A DNA stretch of 64,000 nt from Halanaeroarchaeum sulfurireducens (GCF_001011115.1 NZ_CP008874.1:1750440-1814439); one strand, 5' to 3'; shown: positions 54,630 through 63,722, numbered from the stretch's first letter. A program made the numbers and translations. The notes: generated by a model not told the origin, from the letters alone.

Positions 54630-56288
54630 ATGACCTCATCCGACAGCGAAGCGGAGCGGGGAGACCCTGACGAACCGAACGATTTCGAGGGCGACCAGGA
54701 CTCGTGTGACGTGCTGTGGGCGTTTCAGTCGATTTACGACGTGACTACGGACTCGACCCTCTCGTTCGAAGAGAAAATCGATCGGTTGCTGACGATCGGC
54801 GTCGATGCCATCGGACTACCGTACGGATTTCTCTCCCGGATTGCCGTCGACGACACGAAGGCTGAAGAGGGTGTCCAGGAGATTTACCGATCGCACGGTG
54901 ATCACGAACTGCTACAACCTGGCGAATCGGCCCCGCTTTCGGAAGCGTACTGTCGAAAGACCATACAGTCGGACGGGCTTTTGGCGATCCGAGACGCCGT
55001 CGAGGAAGGGTGGGAGGGTGATCCGGCCTACGAAACGTTCGATCTGGGAAGCTATATCGGCGGACGAGTCGACGTCAATGATGAACTCTATGGGACCTTT
55101 TGTTTCGCCGCGACGGAACCGAAAGAGCGCACGTTCACCGACGCAGAGCGGACCTTGGTACAGATCCTCTCGAAGTGGGCGAGTTACGAACTCGAGCAGG
55201 AACGGGCGAAACGAAACCTCGAAACCCAACGTGACGAACTCGAAAATGCCCAGGAACAACTTCGGCAGGTCATCGACCTCGTCCCCGACCTGATCTTCGC
55301 GAAAAACCGCGATGGGCAGTATCTATTGGCGAACGAAGCGACGGCAAACGCCTATGGGCGGACTCCCGAGGAGGTCGAAGGGTCGACCGAGGCCGACCTG
55401 ATACCGGATCGCAGTCAGTCCGAAGAGTTCCGGGAAGACGACATCGCGGTGATCGAATCCGGCGAGCCGAAATTCATTCCAGAAGAGGAGTTGACGACCG
55501 CCGATGGGGAGACCCGGATCCTTGAGACGACAAAGATACCGTTCGAGGTTGCGGGCAGCGGCGAGGATGCGGTCCTCGGATACGCCCGCGATATAACCGA
55601 CCTGAAAGAATACGAGCGAGAACTCGAAAACCAGCGGGACGACCTCGAAGTGTTGAGCCAGGTCGTGCGCCACGACATTCGCAACGACCTCCAACTCGTG
55701 CTTGCGTACACGGAGATGCTCAAGTCCTCTGTCGACGAGGAGGGCGAGCGGTATGTCGAACAGGTCCTCGAAGCCGCCCGCGACGCCGTCGATATCACCA
55801 CGACGGCACGGGAGGTCGCCGATATCATGCTCCAGTCCGAGGTCACAAAGCAGCCCAAGCAGCTCCGCCACGAGCTCGAAGAGGCCATCAACAGCGTCCG
55901 AGAGAGCAATCACCACGGCCTGATCACGGTTGACGGACCGCTACCGAACGTGGCGGTTCTGGCTGACGATATGCTAGAGTCCGTCTTTCGAAACTTGCTG
56001 AAAAACGCGATCATCCACAACGATAAGGAGATCCCCGAAGTGACCGTCGGTGCGACCAAAACGGAGGACACGGTGGTCGTGACCGTCGCGGATAACGGCC
56101 CCGGCATCCCCGACGACCGCAAAGAAAGTATCTTCGAGGAAGGAGAGATGGGATTGGAAAGCGACGGGACGGGGATCGGACTCTATCTGGTCGACAAACT
56201 CGTCGACCGCTACGGCGGTACGGTAACAGTCGAAGACAACGATCCCGTCGGTGCCGTCTTCGTCGTCGAGTTACCCATTGCCAAGTGA
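54630..56288 (+). CDS. Sensor histidine kinase (GAF-PAS-HisKA-HATPase)
   Basis: The 552-residue soluble kinase has a GAF domain (about residues 35-195; IDRLLTIGVDAIGLPYGFLS to FTDAERTLVQILSKWASYEL), a coiled linker and a PAS domain (about 215-330; VIDLVPDLIFAKNRDGQYLL). The HisKA helix has the phosphoacceptor H348 in VVRHDIRNDLQLV. The ATPase domain has FRNLLKNAIIHND (N box), VADNGPGIP (G1) and SDGTGIGLYLVDKL (G2). No membrane segment is present, so it senses a cytoplasmic signal. No response regulator is adjacent; the DUF7504 fusion gene faces it. Confidence 0.92.
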   Translation: MTSSDSEAERGDPDEPNDFEGDQDSCDVLWAFQSIYDVTTDSTLSFEEKIDRLLTIGVDAIGLPYGFLSRIAVDDTKAEEGVQEIYRSHGDHELLQPGESAPLSEAYCRKTIQSDGLLAIRDAVEEGWEGDPAYETFDLGSYIGGRVDVNDELYGTFCFAATEPKERTFTDAERTLVQILSKWASYELEQERAKRNLETQRDELENAQEQLRQVIDLVPDLIFAKNRDGQYLLANEATANAYGRTPEEVEGSTEADLIPDRSQSEEFREDDIAVIESGEPKFIPEEELTTADGETRILETTKIPFEVAGSGEDAVLGYARDITDLKEYERELENQRDDLEVLSQVVRHDIRNDLQLVLAYTEMLKSSVDEEGERYVEQVLEAARDAVDITTTAREVADIMLQSEVTKQPKQLRHELEEAINSVRESNHHGLITVDGPLPNVAVLADDMLESVFRNLLKNAIIHNDKEIPEVTVGATKTEDTVVVTVADNGPGIPDDRKESIFEEGEMGLESDGTGIGLYLVDKLVDRYGGTVTVEDNDPVGAVFVVELPIAK

Positions 56289-56362
56289 GATCGGCTCGTT
56301 CGAAATGCATCCCCTCTCACTCCCTCCCGTGCGCAACCGTGCGATTCGAGGCGCTGGACACG

Positions 56363-57484
56363 TCACCGAGAGGCGACGCTCGTGCGACCGGAGTACGTCG
56401 GATCGGCGATTCGGTACCATTGAAAGTCCACCTCGTCGGGGTTCCGACTGAAGACGTCCACGGAAGCGAACTGAGAGGTGGCGAACAGCTCGATCGCGCC
56501 CTGACGGCGGGCCTCGCTCTCCGAGATGAACGTAAGTTCGCCCTCGACGACGACGCTGGTCCATCGGTCCGGACGTTGGTAGTCGGTGACCACGAGCGAG
56601 ACCGGGGCGCCCTCGTTCACGCGGTCGCGTTTCTCGCTGCCCTCGAAGAGACCGAACTGCACGTACACCCTTCGCTCTGTCGAGTCGAAGCCGTACGACA
56701 TCGGGATCGCATACGGGCGCTCGCCTCCAAACGCGAGAGTCCCCAGTCCGTTCACTTCGAGAAACGCGTCGATCTCGTCGTCGGCCATCTGCCCTGCCGA
56801 GACGTCCGTAGTGGTGTCCGCGAACTCGTCCGTTAGCTCGCCGGCGGGGGCGTCACCGGGTTCCTCGTGGTCCACCTCGGCCGCGGCCGATGACTCCGGC
56901 TCCAGTGGCGAGTCGCCGGGTTCGACGGTCTGGGAAAAAAGCGACTGGAACGACGAGAGGGTGCGATCGTCGGTCGTCCCATCCCGAAGGTGCATATGGA
57001 CCCGCGCCCCCGCACCCTGAAGGGTTGCGAGTATCGTGTTCAAAAAGCGGTAGAGGAGCTCGGCGTCGTGATAGGGAAGCAGCGACTCGATCCCGCGGAG
57101 ACAGATCCTGACGTCCTCATCGGTCCGCTCCCAGCGCTGAAGGAGTTTGGAGAATGCGATGGAGATGCCGGTAAGATCCTCTGGGCTGACCCGGAAGCCG
57201 TACAACGTGGTCTCTCGGCCGACCTCGGAGAGCTCCGTGTCCCGCTCGCTCTGGGGAGTGAGCATGATGACCGCCGCCTCAGAGGGGTCGGCCGCCTGCT
57301 CCAGATGGTCGTTCATGGCCGCCTGCAGGGAGTCGAACGCGTGGGTGGAGGTAACCTGCACGACGCGATAGGGACCCTCGTCGCCGTCGAAGACGCGGGT
57401 GCAGATCGAAGAGTCGAGGCGATCGGATTCGAGATAGAGCGTCGGCCCGGCCGGGGCGTCCTCGCGATTGGGCGCGCCTGTCAT
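56363..57484 (-). CDS. DUF7504-like domain fused to a pyridoxamine 5'-phosphate oxidase-like flavin domain
   Basis: The 373-residue protein has an N-terminal haloarchaeal RecA-like/DUF7504 domain (residues 1-190): GPTLYLESDRLDSSICTRVF, LTGISIAFSKLLQRWERTDE and LLPYHDAELLYRFLNTILAT. An acidic, disordered linker follows (190-235). The C-terminal split-barrel resembles the pyridoxamine phosphate oxidase family (MADDEIDAFLEVNGLGTLAF, AIPMSYGFDSTERRVYVQFG and TSVVVEGELTFISESEARRQ), which usually binds FMN or F420. DUF7504 is associated with haloarchaeal signalling, and the gene ends 75 bases from the histidine kinase. The combined role is unknown. Confidence 0.7.
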   Translation of the reverse strand: MTGAPNREDAPAGPTLYLESDRLDSSICTRVFDGDEGPYRVVQVTSTHAFDSLQAAMNDHLEQAADPSEAAVIMLTPQSERDTELSEVGRETTLYGFRVSPEDLTGISIAFSKLLQRWERTDEDVRICLRGIESLLPYHDAELLYRFLNTILATLQGAGARVHMHLRDGTTDDRTLSSFQSLFSQTVEPGDSPLEPESSAAAEVDHEEPGDAPAGELTDEFADTTTDVSAGQMADDEIDAFLEVNGLGTLAFGGERPYAIPMSYGFDSTERRVYVQFGLFEGSEKRDRVNEGAPVSLVVTDYQRPDRWTSVVVEGELTFISESEARRQGAIELFATSQFASVDVFSRNPDEVDFQWYRIADPTYSGRTSVASR

Positions 57485-57700
57485 GGTGGGGTAATTCGTC
57501 CGACGACCATAGGGGTTTGGTCGGGCGTGGGTCCGGCACAGGCAAGTGAATCCTCGATTCGACGTGGACAGGGCCATCGTGAATCGGGGCCAAAAATCAC
57601 AGTAGAAGACAGTGATTGAGGTATTTCCGGATCTCGATTCCTAGGGAGTGCCTCAATGGTCTGGAAAATTCATGCGTGCTGAAAAGAAAGCGCATATCGG

Positions 57701-58117
57701 TCACAAGACAATTGTTTCTATCTCGTCAACCGCAGCAAAATCAGGGTCCCCAGAATAGAGCACCTCACAGTCGTCGTGGACGACAGCAGTTGCGGCGTGT
57801 ATCGCATCAGCGTATGATAGTTCCCGTTCACCAGGTTCGTAGTACTTGAAGCGAAGGTCGGCAGCGTACGCCGCAATGTCGTCGATTAGCGGCATACTCT
57901 CGATATGCTGGAAATCTCGAATCGCACGAACCGTTTCTTTCGCGGTTTCTCGATCTTCGACGATACGGACTCGATACGAGACTTCAGCGATGACCGTCGG
58001 CGCTATGAGTCCGCCTTCCCCAGCAGTATTCGCCCGTTCGATGAGCAATTTGGCTTCGTTTTCGTTGTCGCCACTGAAGACAAATTCGAGCCACACCCAC
58101 GAATCGAGAAAGATCAC
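57701..58117 (-). CDS. vapC: PIN-domain toxin VapC
   Basis: The 138-residue protein starts at a GTG overlapping the antitoxin stop (GTGA). It has the PIN acidic residues in order: [17 protein letters not shown] (first aspartate), [15 protein letters not shown] (glutamate), [16 protein letters not shown] (aspartate) and [12 protein letters not shown] (last aspartates). VapC toxins are Mg-dependent RNases that usually cut tRNA or rRNA. All four acidic positions are present, so activity is plausible. Confidence 0.85.
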   Translation of the reverse strand: MIFLDSWVWLEFVFSGDNENEAKLLIERANTAGEGGLIAPTVIAEVSYRVRIVEDRETAKETVRAIRDFQHIESMPLIDDIAAYAADLRFKYYEPGERELSYADAIHAATAVVHDDCEVLYSGDPDFAAVDEIETIVL

Positions 58118-58383
58118 GTATCGTCTCCATCGAGATGTGAACTCCACGCAGTTTTCGATTCTCGCTGCATTTTCTCGATGTCGATGTCCTTTTCGGCCAG
58201 TTTTTCTTTGACACTATGAAGTCGCTGTAGGGCAGGTTCCTTCGGTTGAACCCGAATTGTTCCGTCCTCTTCGATGATGAACTCGATTTCCGTCCCCTCG
58301 GTAAGTCCGAGTTCGTCCCGGATCCGTTTTGGGATGGTAACTTGCCCTTTGCTCGTGATCGTTGCGTTGTCTGTGACCGACAT
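58114..58383 (-). CDS. vapB: AbrB/SpoVT-type antitoxin VapB
   Basis: The 89-residue protein has the swapped-hairpin DNA-binding motif [20 protein letters not shown] with [21 protein letters not shown] helical C-terminal arm ([20 protein letters not shown]) should neutralise VapC. The four-base overlap with vapC implies coupled translation, and the DNA-binding domain implies autoregulation. Confidence 0.88.
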   Translation of the reverse strand: MSVTDNATITSKGQVTIPKRIRDELGLTEGTEIEFIIEEDGTIRVQPKEPALQRLHSVKEKLAEKDIDIEKMQRESKTAWSSHLDGDDT

Positions 58384-58827
58384 TCCTTACTTCATCTATA
58401 ACCTCCTTACTATTGAAATTGTGCATTACTTTCGCGCCACGGGACAGGCCATCTGCTGCAGCGATGCACTGAGCACACGGGTTCCAAACCCGACAGTCAC
58501 GCTTGCCTATGCTGTACGGAAGGGCGACGTTCATCACTCGTTTTTGGTTAGTGTTCGAATGGCTACAATAGAGCCGTGATGCATACAAGGCGCGAATGCA
58601 GCAGTGAAAGCAACTCATTATAAGTGACCTGGGCTACCAGGCCCCATGTATTCACGTGCTACCGGTGTACTCATCACGAGTGCCAATGGGGTGCACTCAT
58701 GATAGTGCCTGGGGAGGGCACTCATTTCCCATGATACGCGGCCGATATCGATAGCTATCGACACGAAGTCGTTGCACACCCGGTAGACTACCAGTCACTA
58801 TCGCCGGTGAACGTATCCCGCGGCGGG
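58384..58827. other. Intergenic region with repeats, no gene recognised
   Basis: The 444-bp region between vapB and the small ORF at 58828 is AT-richer than its flanks. It contains the IS-end-like motif at 58576-58604, a CCTGG/CCAGG hairpin near 58630, and the tandem repeat at 58665-58730. I see no protein-coding frame with a credible start. Confidence 0.5.
58665..58730. repeat. 26-bp tandem repeat with internal hairpins
   Basis: Units 58665-58690 and 58691-58716, and a partial third unit to 58730, share the frame GTG(T/C)ACTCAT...AGTGCC. Within them GAGTGC/GCACTC (58678-58683 and 58693-58698) and AGTGCC/GGCACT (58704-58709 and 58717-58722) are perfect inverted repeats. Transcribed, they would form two consecutive hairpins. 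Confidence 0.7.
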
Positions 58828-59028
58828 CTACTCATTCTCGTTCTGCTTCGCTAATTCAGTGATATGGATTTCCCAGTCGGGCATCGATGCCCCGTTGCGT
58901 ACGACCCATGACCCACGTGGATCAGTCTCATTTTCGCACGCGCTGACGACCAGTCCTTGGAGCGCTTTTTTGAAGTCTTCTTCCGTGGCGATCGCGTCAC
59001 CGTCAGGGGCGGTTGTATCGTTCGTCAT
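58828..59028 (-). CDS. 66-residue haloarchaeal protein of unknown function
   Basis: From the ATG complementary to 59026-59028 the protein contains AIATEEDFKKALQGLVVSAC and DPRGSWVVRNGASMPDWEIH, ending ITELAKQNENE. The layout resembles small HalOD1-like haloarchaeal proteins, but I cannot fix the family. It lies among regulatory and mobile sequences. Confidence 0.5.
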   Translation of the reverse strand: MTNDTTAPDGDAIATEEDFKKALQGLVVSACENETDPRGSWVVRNGASMPDWEIHITELAKQNENE

Positions 59029-59258
59029 GATGGGAGTAGGGGGTGCGGAATCGAACACAGAACGGGAATGGATATGGTTGGTCAACGAAATCGATAGATT
59101 TCGGTTCTTTCCCTGGTGTTCCAGCTCTCTGAGTGAATTCCTATGGATATATAGACGACCTGGATGGATAGTTCTATCGAAGAACCTGGTATGCCAGGTG
59201 TGATTGCCGATTTGGGCGCCTCCAAGCCTTTAACCCACAATGTCACATAGATTCTCAA

Positions 59259-59939
59259 ATGAGTGTTATCGCCGAATTATCACTACCGGCCGACGAGTTT
59301 CACTTAGGTCGGATCTTACGGGTGCAGGAAGGTACCCGAGTGATGTTGGAGTCGATCGTTCCAGTGGGGGACAAGTCGGTACCGTTCGTTCGTGTCTTCG
59401 AGGGACGTGACTCGTTCGAATCCGCCGTCAGTGAAGACTCAGCAGTCGAGGAAATCCGATTGATTTCGGAACACGATGAGGAACTCCTGTACGCTCTGGA
59501 TTGGGATATCACTCACGATGACTTCTTCGAGGGCGTCATCAAATACGATGGAACGGTAATGGCTGCTACCGGCAGCGAAACCAGGTGGGGATTCGAATTG
59601 CGGTTCGAAGAACATGAGGAACTGTCTGATTTTATGGAATTTTGTAAGGGTAATGGATTGAACGTCTCGGTGGACAGATTATACAATCCAACGAAGCCAG
59701 ATGCTGGCCCCTGGTACGGTCTCACTTCAGCACAGCGCACGGCCCTGACTCGAGCGGTCGAGGCGGGCTACTACTCGATTCCACGGCAGGCATCGACGAA
59801 CGACCTGGCGGCCGAGTTCGGGGTGACGGACCAAGCCGTGACCGAGCGGCTTCGCCGGGGGATTCAGAACCTCGTCTCTAGCACGCTCCACCTCTCTGAG
59901 GAAGGAGAGGAGGCTGAAACGGCCGAACAACGGCCATGA
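59259..59939 (+). CDS. HTH_10 (bacterio-opsin activator-like) transcriptional regulator
   Basis: The 226-residue protein has an N-terminal alpha/beta sensor region and the C-terminal HTH_10 domain. GLTSAQRTALTRAVEAGYYS, IPRQASTNDLAAEFGVTDQA and VTERLRRGIQNLVSSTLHLS match the Bat C-terminal signature. Such one-component regulators are abundant in haloarchaea. No bacterio-opsin or carotenoid gene is in the window, so the Bat name indicates only the DNA-binding family. A palindrome at 59998 lies just past its stop, before the next gene. Confidence 0.87.
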   Translation: MSVIAELSLPADEFHLGRILRVQEGTRVMLESIVPVGDKSVPFVRVFEGRDSFESAVSEDSAVEEIRLISEHDEELLYALDWDITHDDFFEGVIKYDGTVMAATGSETRWGFELRFEEHEELSDFMEFCKGNGLNVSVDRLYNPTKPDAGPWYGLTSAQRTALTRAVEAGYYSIPRQASTNDLAAEFGVTDQAVTERLRRGIQNLVSSTLHLSEEGEEAETAEQRP

Positions 59940-59997
59940 GGAGTCGGAGCTGTCACCCCCCACCCGGGCCATGAATCAGGGCGGGCCATACATCATA

Positions 59998-60011
59998 CTT
60001 GGTTGACCAAG
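59998..60011. promoter_or_regulatory. 14-bp inverted repeat upstream of the small membrane-protein gene
   Basis: CTTGGTTGACCAAG has 6-base arms with a two-base centre. It is 38 bases before the ATG at 60049. Its core GGTTGACCA resembles the GGTCGACCA palindrome at 60590-60603, before the UPF0339 gene. Confidence 0.45.
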
Positions 60012-60048
60012 CAGATATGGTATCCGCCCGCCCGGAGTTAATCGGCGT

Positions 60049-60276
60049 ATGAAGTCCCGAATTGTCCGTGGGCTGAGTCGAGCCAAATACGCCGCCGTCT
60101 TCGCTGCTGTCGGTGCCGGAATCGGCGGGTTGTTCGGCCGAAGTACGGCAAGCAGTGGGGCAGCGGCCGGGGCGCTCATCGGTGCCTCACTCGGCGAGCA
60201 GCGTTTTTCCGGCGATTCTATTTCAGAACGGGTCAAAGGAGAAGTCAACGAACGGGTTGCTCAAGTTTCTATGTAA
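60049..60276 (+). CDS. 75-residue glycine-zipper membrane protein
   Basis: The protein has a basic N terminus (MKSRIVRGLSRAKYAAVFAA) and a glycine-rich hydrophobic segment (VGAGIGGLFGRSTASSGAAA, then GALIGASLGE), typical of glycine-zipper peptides that pack in membranes. An acidic tail (DSISERVKGEVNERVAQVSM) follows. No family is recognised. It lies between the Bat-like regulator and the UPF0339 gene. Confidence 0.6.
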   Translation: MKSRIVRGLSRAKYAAVFAAVGAGIGGLFGRSTASSGAAAGALIGASLGEQRFSGDSISERVKGEVNERVAQVSM

Positions 60277-60589
60277 CGACGAAATCCGCCGATAGTTGGC
60301 CCAGCAGTAGGGACCAACACGGTTGGGCCAAACACTTTCCTCCGTATGTTCCATGCTAGTTGGCTCAGACTTTGAGCAAATTGGTATTATCCTTGCTGGT
60401 TTCACGGCCTCCGTCAACAACCTAGCCGATTTGTCGTCCTTCAGTGGAAACGCGGGAACTTCCGTATCCGCGTCGTTGTAGGTTCCACCAGGAGACCCGA
60501 ACAAACATGAATGTCATACACCTGTCATTCTACGACTGGGACACGGCTTTGCGTAACGGTCGATGATACGCCTGTAAATGTATAACAAA
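60277..60589. other. Intergenic region with one long inverted repeat
   Basis: This 313-bp stretch contains TTGGCCCA (60296-60303) and TGGGCCAA (60324-60331) as 8-base arms around a 20-base spacer, directly after the small membrane-protein gene; it could be a terminator structure. A TATA-like AATGTATAAC lies near 60577-60586. No ORF is convincing. Confidence 0.45.
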
Positions 60590-60603
60590 CATGGTCGACC
60601 ATG
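60590..60603. promoter_or_regulatory. Perfect 14-bp palindrome at the UPF0339 gene promoter
   Basis: CATGGTCGACCATG is fully self-complementary. It begins a few bases after a TATA-like element, so it covers the expected transcription start, a position where a bound repressor would block initiation. The last ATG at 60601 is a possible but less likely start codon. Confidence 0.5.
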
Positions 60604-60639
60604 CACATCGGATATCCGGTCACACCCCCTAATCCATTC

Positions 60640-62288
60640 ATGGCACAGTCAACCGCAGGCGGGCCACTGGCGTCGGTCTACGAGAGTCGCATCGGCGACG
60701 CGACCAACGCGAACGAGGTCATGGGCTACTGGGCGTTCCTAGCCGGTGTCATCGTCGGGTTCCTTGGACTCGTTTTCTACTACATGACTGTCCCGGCGAC
60801 AATGAGCCGCGGGGTCGGCTATGCGCTAGCGGCACTGGCACCACCGCTACTGATGGCCGGTGCCGTCTTGCGCTTCCCGCTCCGAAAGACCGCGACGACC
60901 CTCGTCAGCGTCGGGCTGGCACTGTCCATCGCCGCCATCGTCTGGTTCCTGTGGGTCTTCCCCGGCGGATGGTCACTGGCGACGGGGAACTCGGCCGTCA
61001 TCGTGACCTATATCGCCGGGCTCGCCATCCTCGGCGTCGCCGGGAGTGTCATTCCGCTGGCGACCGATCCCCCGACGCCGCCCTCGAGGCCGCGGAACAG
61101 CGGGCGGAAACCGCTGAAGAAGCCACTCGTACTGCGAGAGACGACGCTGCCGCGGCGAAGCGGGAGTCAGAAGCTGTTTCGGATGAGCGTGAGGAGGTCC
61201 TCCAAGCCGAAATCGATGAACTCCGAAGCGACCTCGCGAAGGCCGAATCCAAGAACAGGGAACTCGAGACCGAGGTTGACGAGCTCCAAGCTGGTCTCGC
61301 AGACACGGAGGCCGACGAGGCCGACCTGGCGGTTCTCCTGAACGAGCACCGTTCCAGCGAGTCCCAGTTCGAACTCTACGAGGACCGCGGTGGGTCGTGG
61401 CGCTGGCGGCTTCGTCACCAGGACGGTGGGATCATCGCGAGCAGCAGTGAAGGCCATGCCACGCACAACGACGCCCAGCGAGCCATGCAAGCGGTCCGGC
61501 GCGACGCCCATGGCGCGACCGTGCTCCACGTCGAAAGCGAGGAGGAGCTCCCCGAGGCGGGATCCAGTGCGGGGTTCGTCTTCGCCGACGAGATTGAGAG
61601 CCAGGCCACCTTCGAGCTCTACGAGGACGAGGGCGGCGAGTACCGCTGGCGGCTCCGTCACGATAACGGGAACATGATCGCCCACGGTGGGCAGGGCTAC
61701 GCCTCGCGTGACGGAGCGGAACACTCAGTTGAGCGCATCCGGGCGTCCGTCGGCCCGGCGGAGTACCTCCACGCGGATCCGACCGCCATTGAAGTCTACC
61801 GCGATGAGGCGAACGAGTGGCGCTGGCGGCTCCTCCATCGGAACGGCAACATCCTCGCGGGCAGCGGCGAAGGGTACGAGACCCGTGTCGATGTCCGGAC
61901 TGCCATCGACGCCATTCGCGAAGATATCGGGAACCTGGAGATCGAGGTGTACGAGGACGAGGCCGGCGAGTTCCGCTGGCGCGTCGACGGCGATCTCGAC
62001 CACGTCATCGCCGACAGCGGCGGGTACGAGTCCCGCGACGGAGCCCAGAAGGCCGTCGAACGGGTGCGGACGTTTATGCCTGAGGCCGATCTGATCGATG
62101 TCGGCGAGGCGGCGTTCGAGATCTACGTGGACGAGGGCGAGGAGCACCGCTGGCGGCTCCGCCACCGGAACGGGAACGTCCTCGCAAGCAGTGGCGAAGG
62201 GTATGCAAGCCGGACTGGCGTGTGGGATGGTATCGAGAGCGTGAAGCGCAACGCCCCTGACGCCGGATTCGAGGAGACTGATGACTGA
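60640..62288 (+). pseudogene. Membrane protein with five UPF0339/DUF1508 repeats; frame interrupted once
   Basis: The first frame encodes AQSTAGGPLASVYESRIGDA and four hydrophobic spans (60720-61070). At the CCCCC run near 61070 the frame is lost. One extra C joins ATDPP to DAALEAAEQRAETAEEATRT, a coiled coil of about 75 residues. Five repeats of about 55 residues follow, each with a core like FELYEDxGGEYRWRLRHxNG and a GYASRxGA turn. The fourth repeat lacks the usual RHxNGN. UPF0339 repeats occur in pairs in small proteins, and here they are on a membrane anchor. Haloarchaea carry homologues with this architecture, so I favour a sequence error over decay. Confidence 0.65.
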
Positions 62289-62409
62289 AGGGACGAGTCG
62301 CTAGGCTTCGTCCAGCCCTACTCGCCAGATTTGCGTGTAGAATCTCGCACGGCTATTGAATAGAATTGGTATGAAAGACTGTTGAGCCAACGATTCTGAT
62401 TAACATCCC

Positions 62410-63212
62410 ATGTTCCACGGCACACTCGTAAACGATCTCATTCCGAATCCCAGTGTGTACCTTCGGGTAGTTCGTTTCCTTGCCATACTCGTCATCGGTA
62501 TAGTATTGATTCGAGCAGTCCTCATCCCGGTGACCCGCAGGGTACTGCGGAAGCGAGAAGTTGGCACTGAAGCGATCAATTCCGTGCTGAGTCTCACCAG
62601 CGTCATTGGGTATTTTCTGAGTTTCACGATAGCGTTGCAAGCCGCAAATTTCGGCAGCATAGTGACGATACTCGGTGCGATGGCCGCAGCCTTTGTACTC
62701 GCTATGGGGTTTGGAATGCGAGATCAGATTTCAAACATCGTTGGCGGGTTGTTAATCTATGTTTCCAATCCGTTCATCGTGGGTGATTATATCAAATCCC
62801 AAACCGCCGAAGGTGTTGTCGAATCGATCAACCTTGTATCTACCACCCTGGCCGGAAGTTCAAGTCAAAAAATTGTGGTTCCGAATGCACAGTTAACGAC
62901 CGAAGAGTTGAAGAATTATACCAAAGACTCTCGGACGAAAGCGTCCATCCGGGTAACACTCCCCCTTGAACAGCTCGAGGAGGGGTTGATAGACTCAAAG
63001 ACATCGTTGACAAACGTTCAGAGGTGCTTGATGACCCCGCACCTGACATCTTCTATAGCGAAACGGACGGTGAGGTGTATGCTGAGCTGCATTTCTGGTT
63101 GGAAACCTCGGGAACCTCGAAGGAAATCAAGAGCGATATTCTCGAAGATTTCACTCGAGAGATGGTGGAAGCCGAACTTACCGACATAGCTATAGACGAC
63201 AATGACGGCTGA
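62410..63212 (+). pseudogene. MscS-family mechanosensitive channel; frame interrupted once
   Basis: The first frame encodes three membrane helices and the MscS core, including NFGSIVTILGAMAAAFVLAM, MGFGMRDQISNIVGGLLIYV (pore-helix region) and NPFIVGDYIKSQTAEGVVES with IVVPNAQLTTEELKNYT in the beta domain. After LPLEQLEEG at the GGGG run near 62985 it drifts. One extra G gives VDRLKDIVDKRSEVLDDPAP and a normal C-terminal domain ending TDIAIDDNDG. Small MscS channels release solutes on hypo-osmotic shock. The reconstructed length of about 267 residues matches the family. Confidence 0.7.
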
Positions 63213-63365
63213 ACTCGACTGGTCGGAAGTAACGATTTTGTTCACCTCGAATCCACCACCCCCAAGAGACGCATTTTAAGCCTGTCACGGTTCGAAATTC
63301 ATACAAGAATTAATAATTAACATTATTGTAGAATCAACCACGCGGATTCTTGATTACGGTTGGGC
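63213..63365. other. AT-rich intergenic region
   Basis: The 150 bases after the MscS gene are noticeably AT-rich (ATTAATAATTAACATTATTG at 63309-63328) and end at the inverted-repeat element. I see no gene. Confidence 0.5.
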
Positions 63366-63595
63366 GGCCTTGTTTAGACGGTGAATTTCGGAGGGTGCAG
63401 GGGATCTGACGCATTCTCCGGACTACTGAGCGGGCATATGTTGAGATCGGTCAGTCCGTTCAAGCCGCCCATTCAGCTAATCCGGTCGATTTGTGGCTGA
63501 TTTCGGCATTTCTGTCACCTCTTTTTGGCCCCTTCAGAGCGTCCATCCGAAAGAGAAGCACTCTACCGCCCGGTTTGAAGCGTCTAAACAAGGCC
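63366..63595. mobile_element. MITE-like element with 15-bp terminal inverted repeats
   Basis: GGCCTTGTTTAGACG at 63366-63380 and its exact reverse complement CGTCTAAACAAGGCC at 63581-63595 bound 230 bp. The interior has no transposase-length frame. A minus-strand ATG with an upstream purine-rich GAGGTGA opens a 10-codon frame only. The structure fits a non-autonomous derivative of a DNA transposon. No target duplication is obvious at the ends. Confidence 0.65.
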
Positions 63596-63602
63596 CGCGC
63601 CA

Positions 63603-63722
63603 TACATTCAGCAGACGATTCTCGAACTGTCTGAAATCAGCGACTCGAAGGTAGTTCCGAGAGTGGCCGACTCTCGGAAATGCACCCGTCAACGATCCTG
63701 GAGAATTCGCGTGCTGAATGTA
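63603..63722. repeat. 120-bp segment bounded by an 11-bp inverted repeat
   Basis: TACATTCAGCA (63603-63613) and TGCTGAATGTA (63712-63722) are exact reverse complements. Similarity continues imperfectly inward (both arms reach ATTCTC). It begins eight bases after the preceding MITE-like element and may be a second small element or one end pair of a degraded insertion sequence. Confidence 0.5.
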
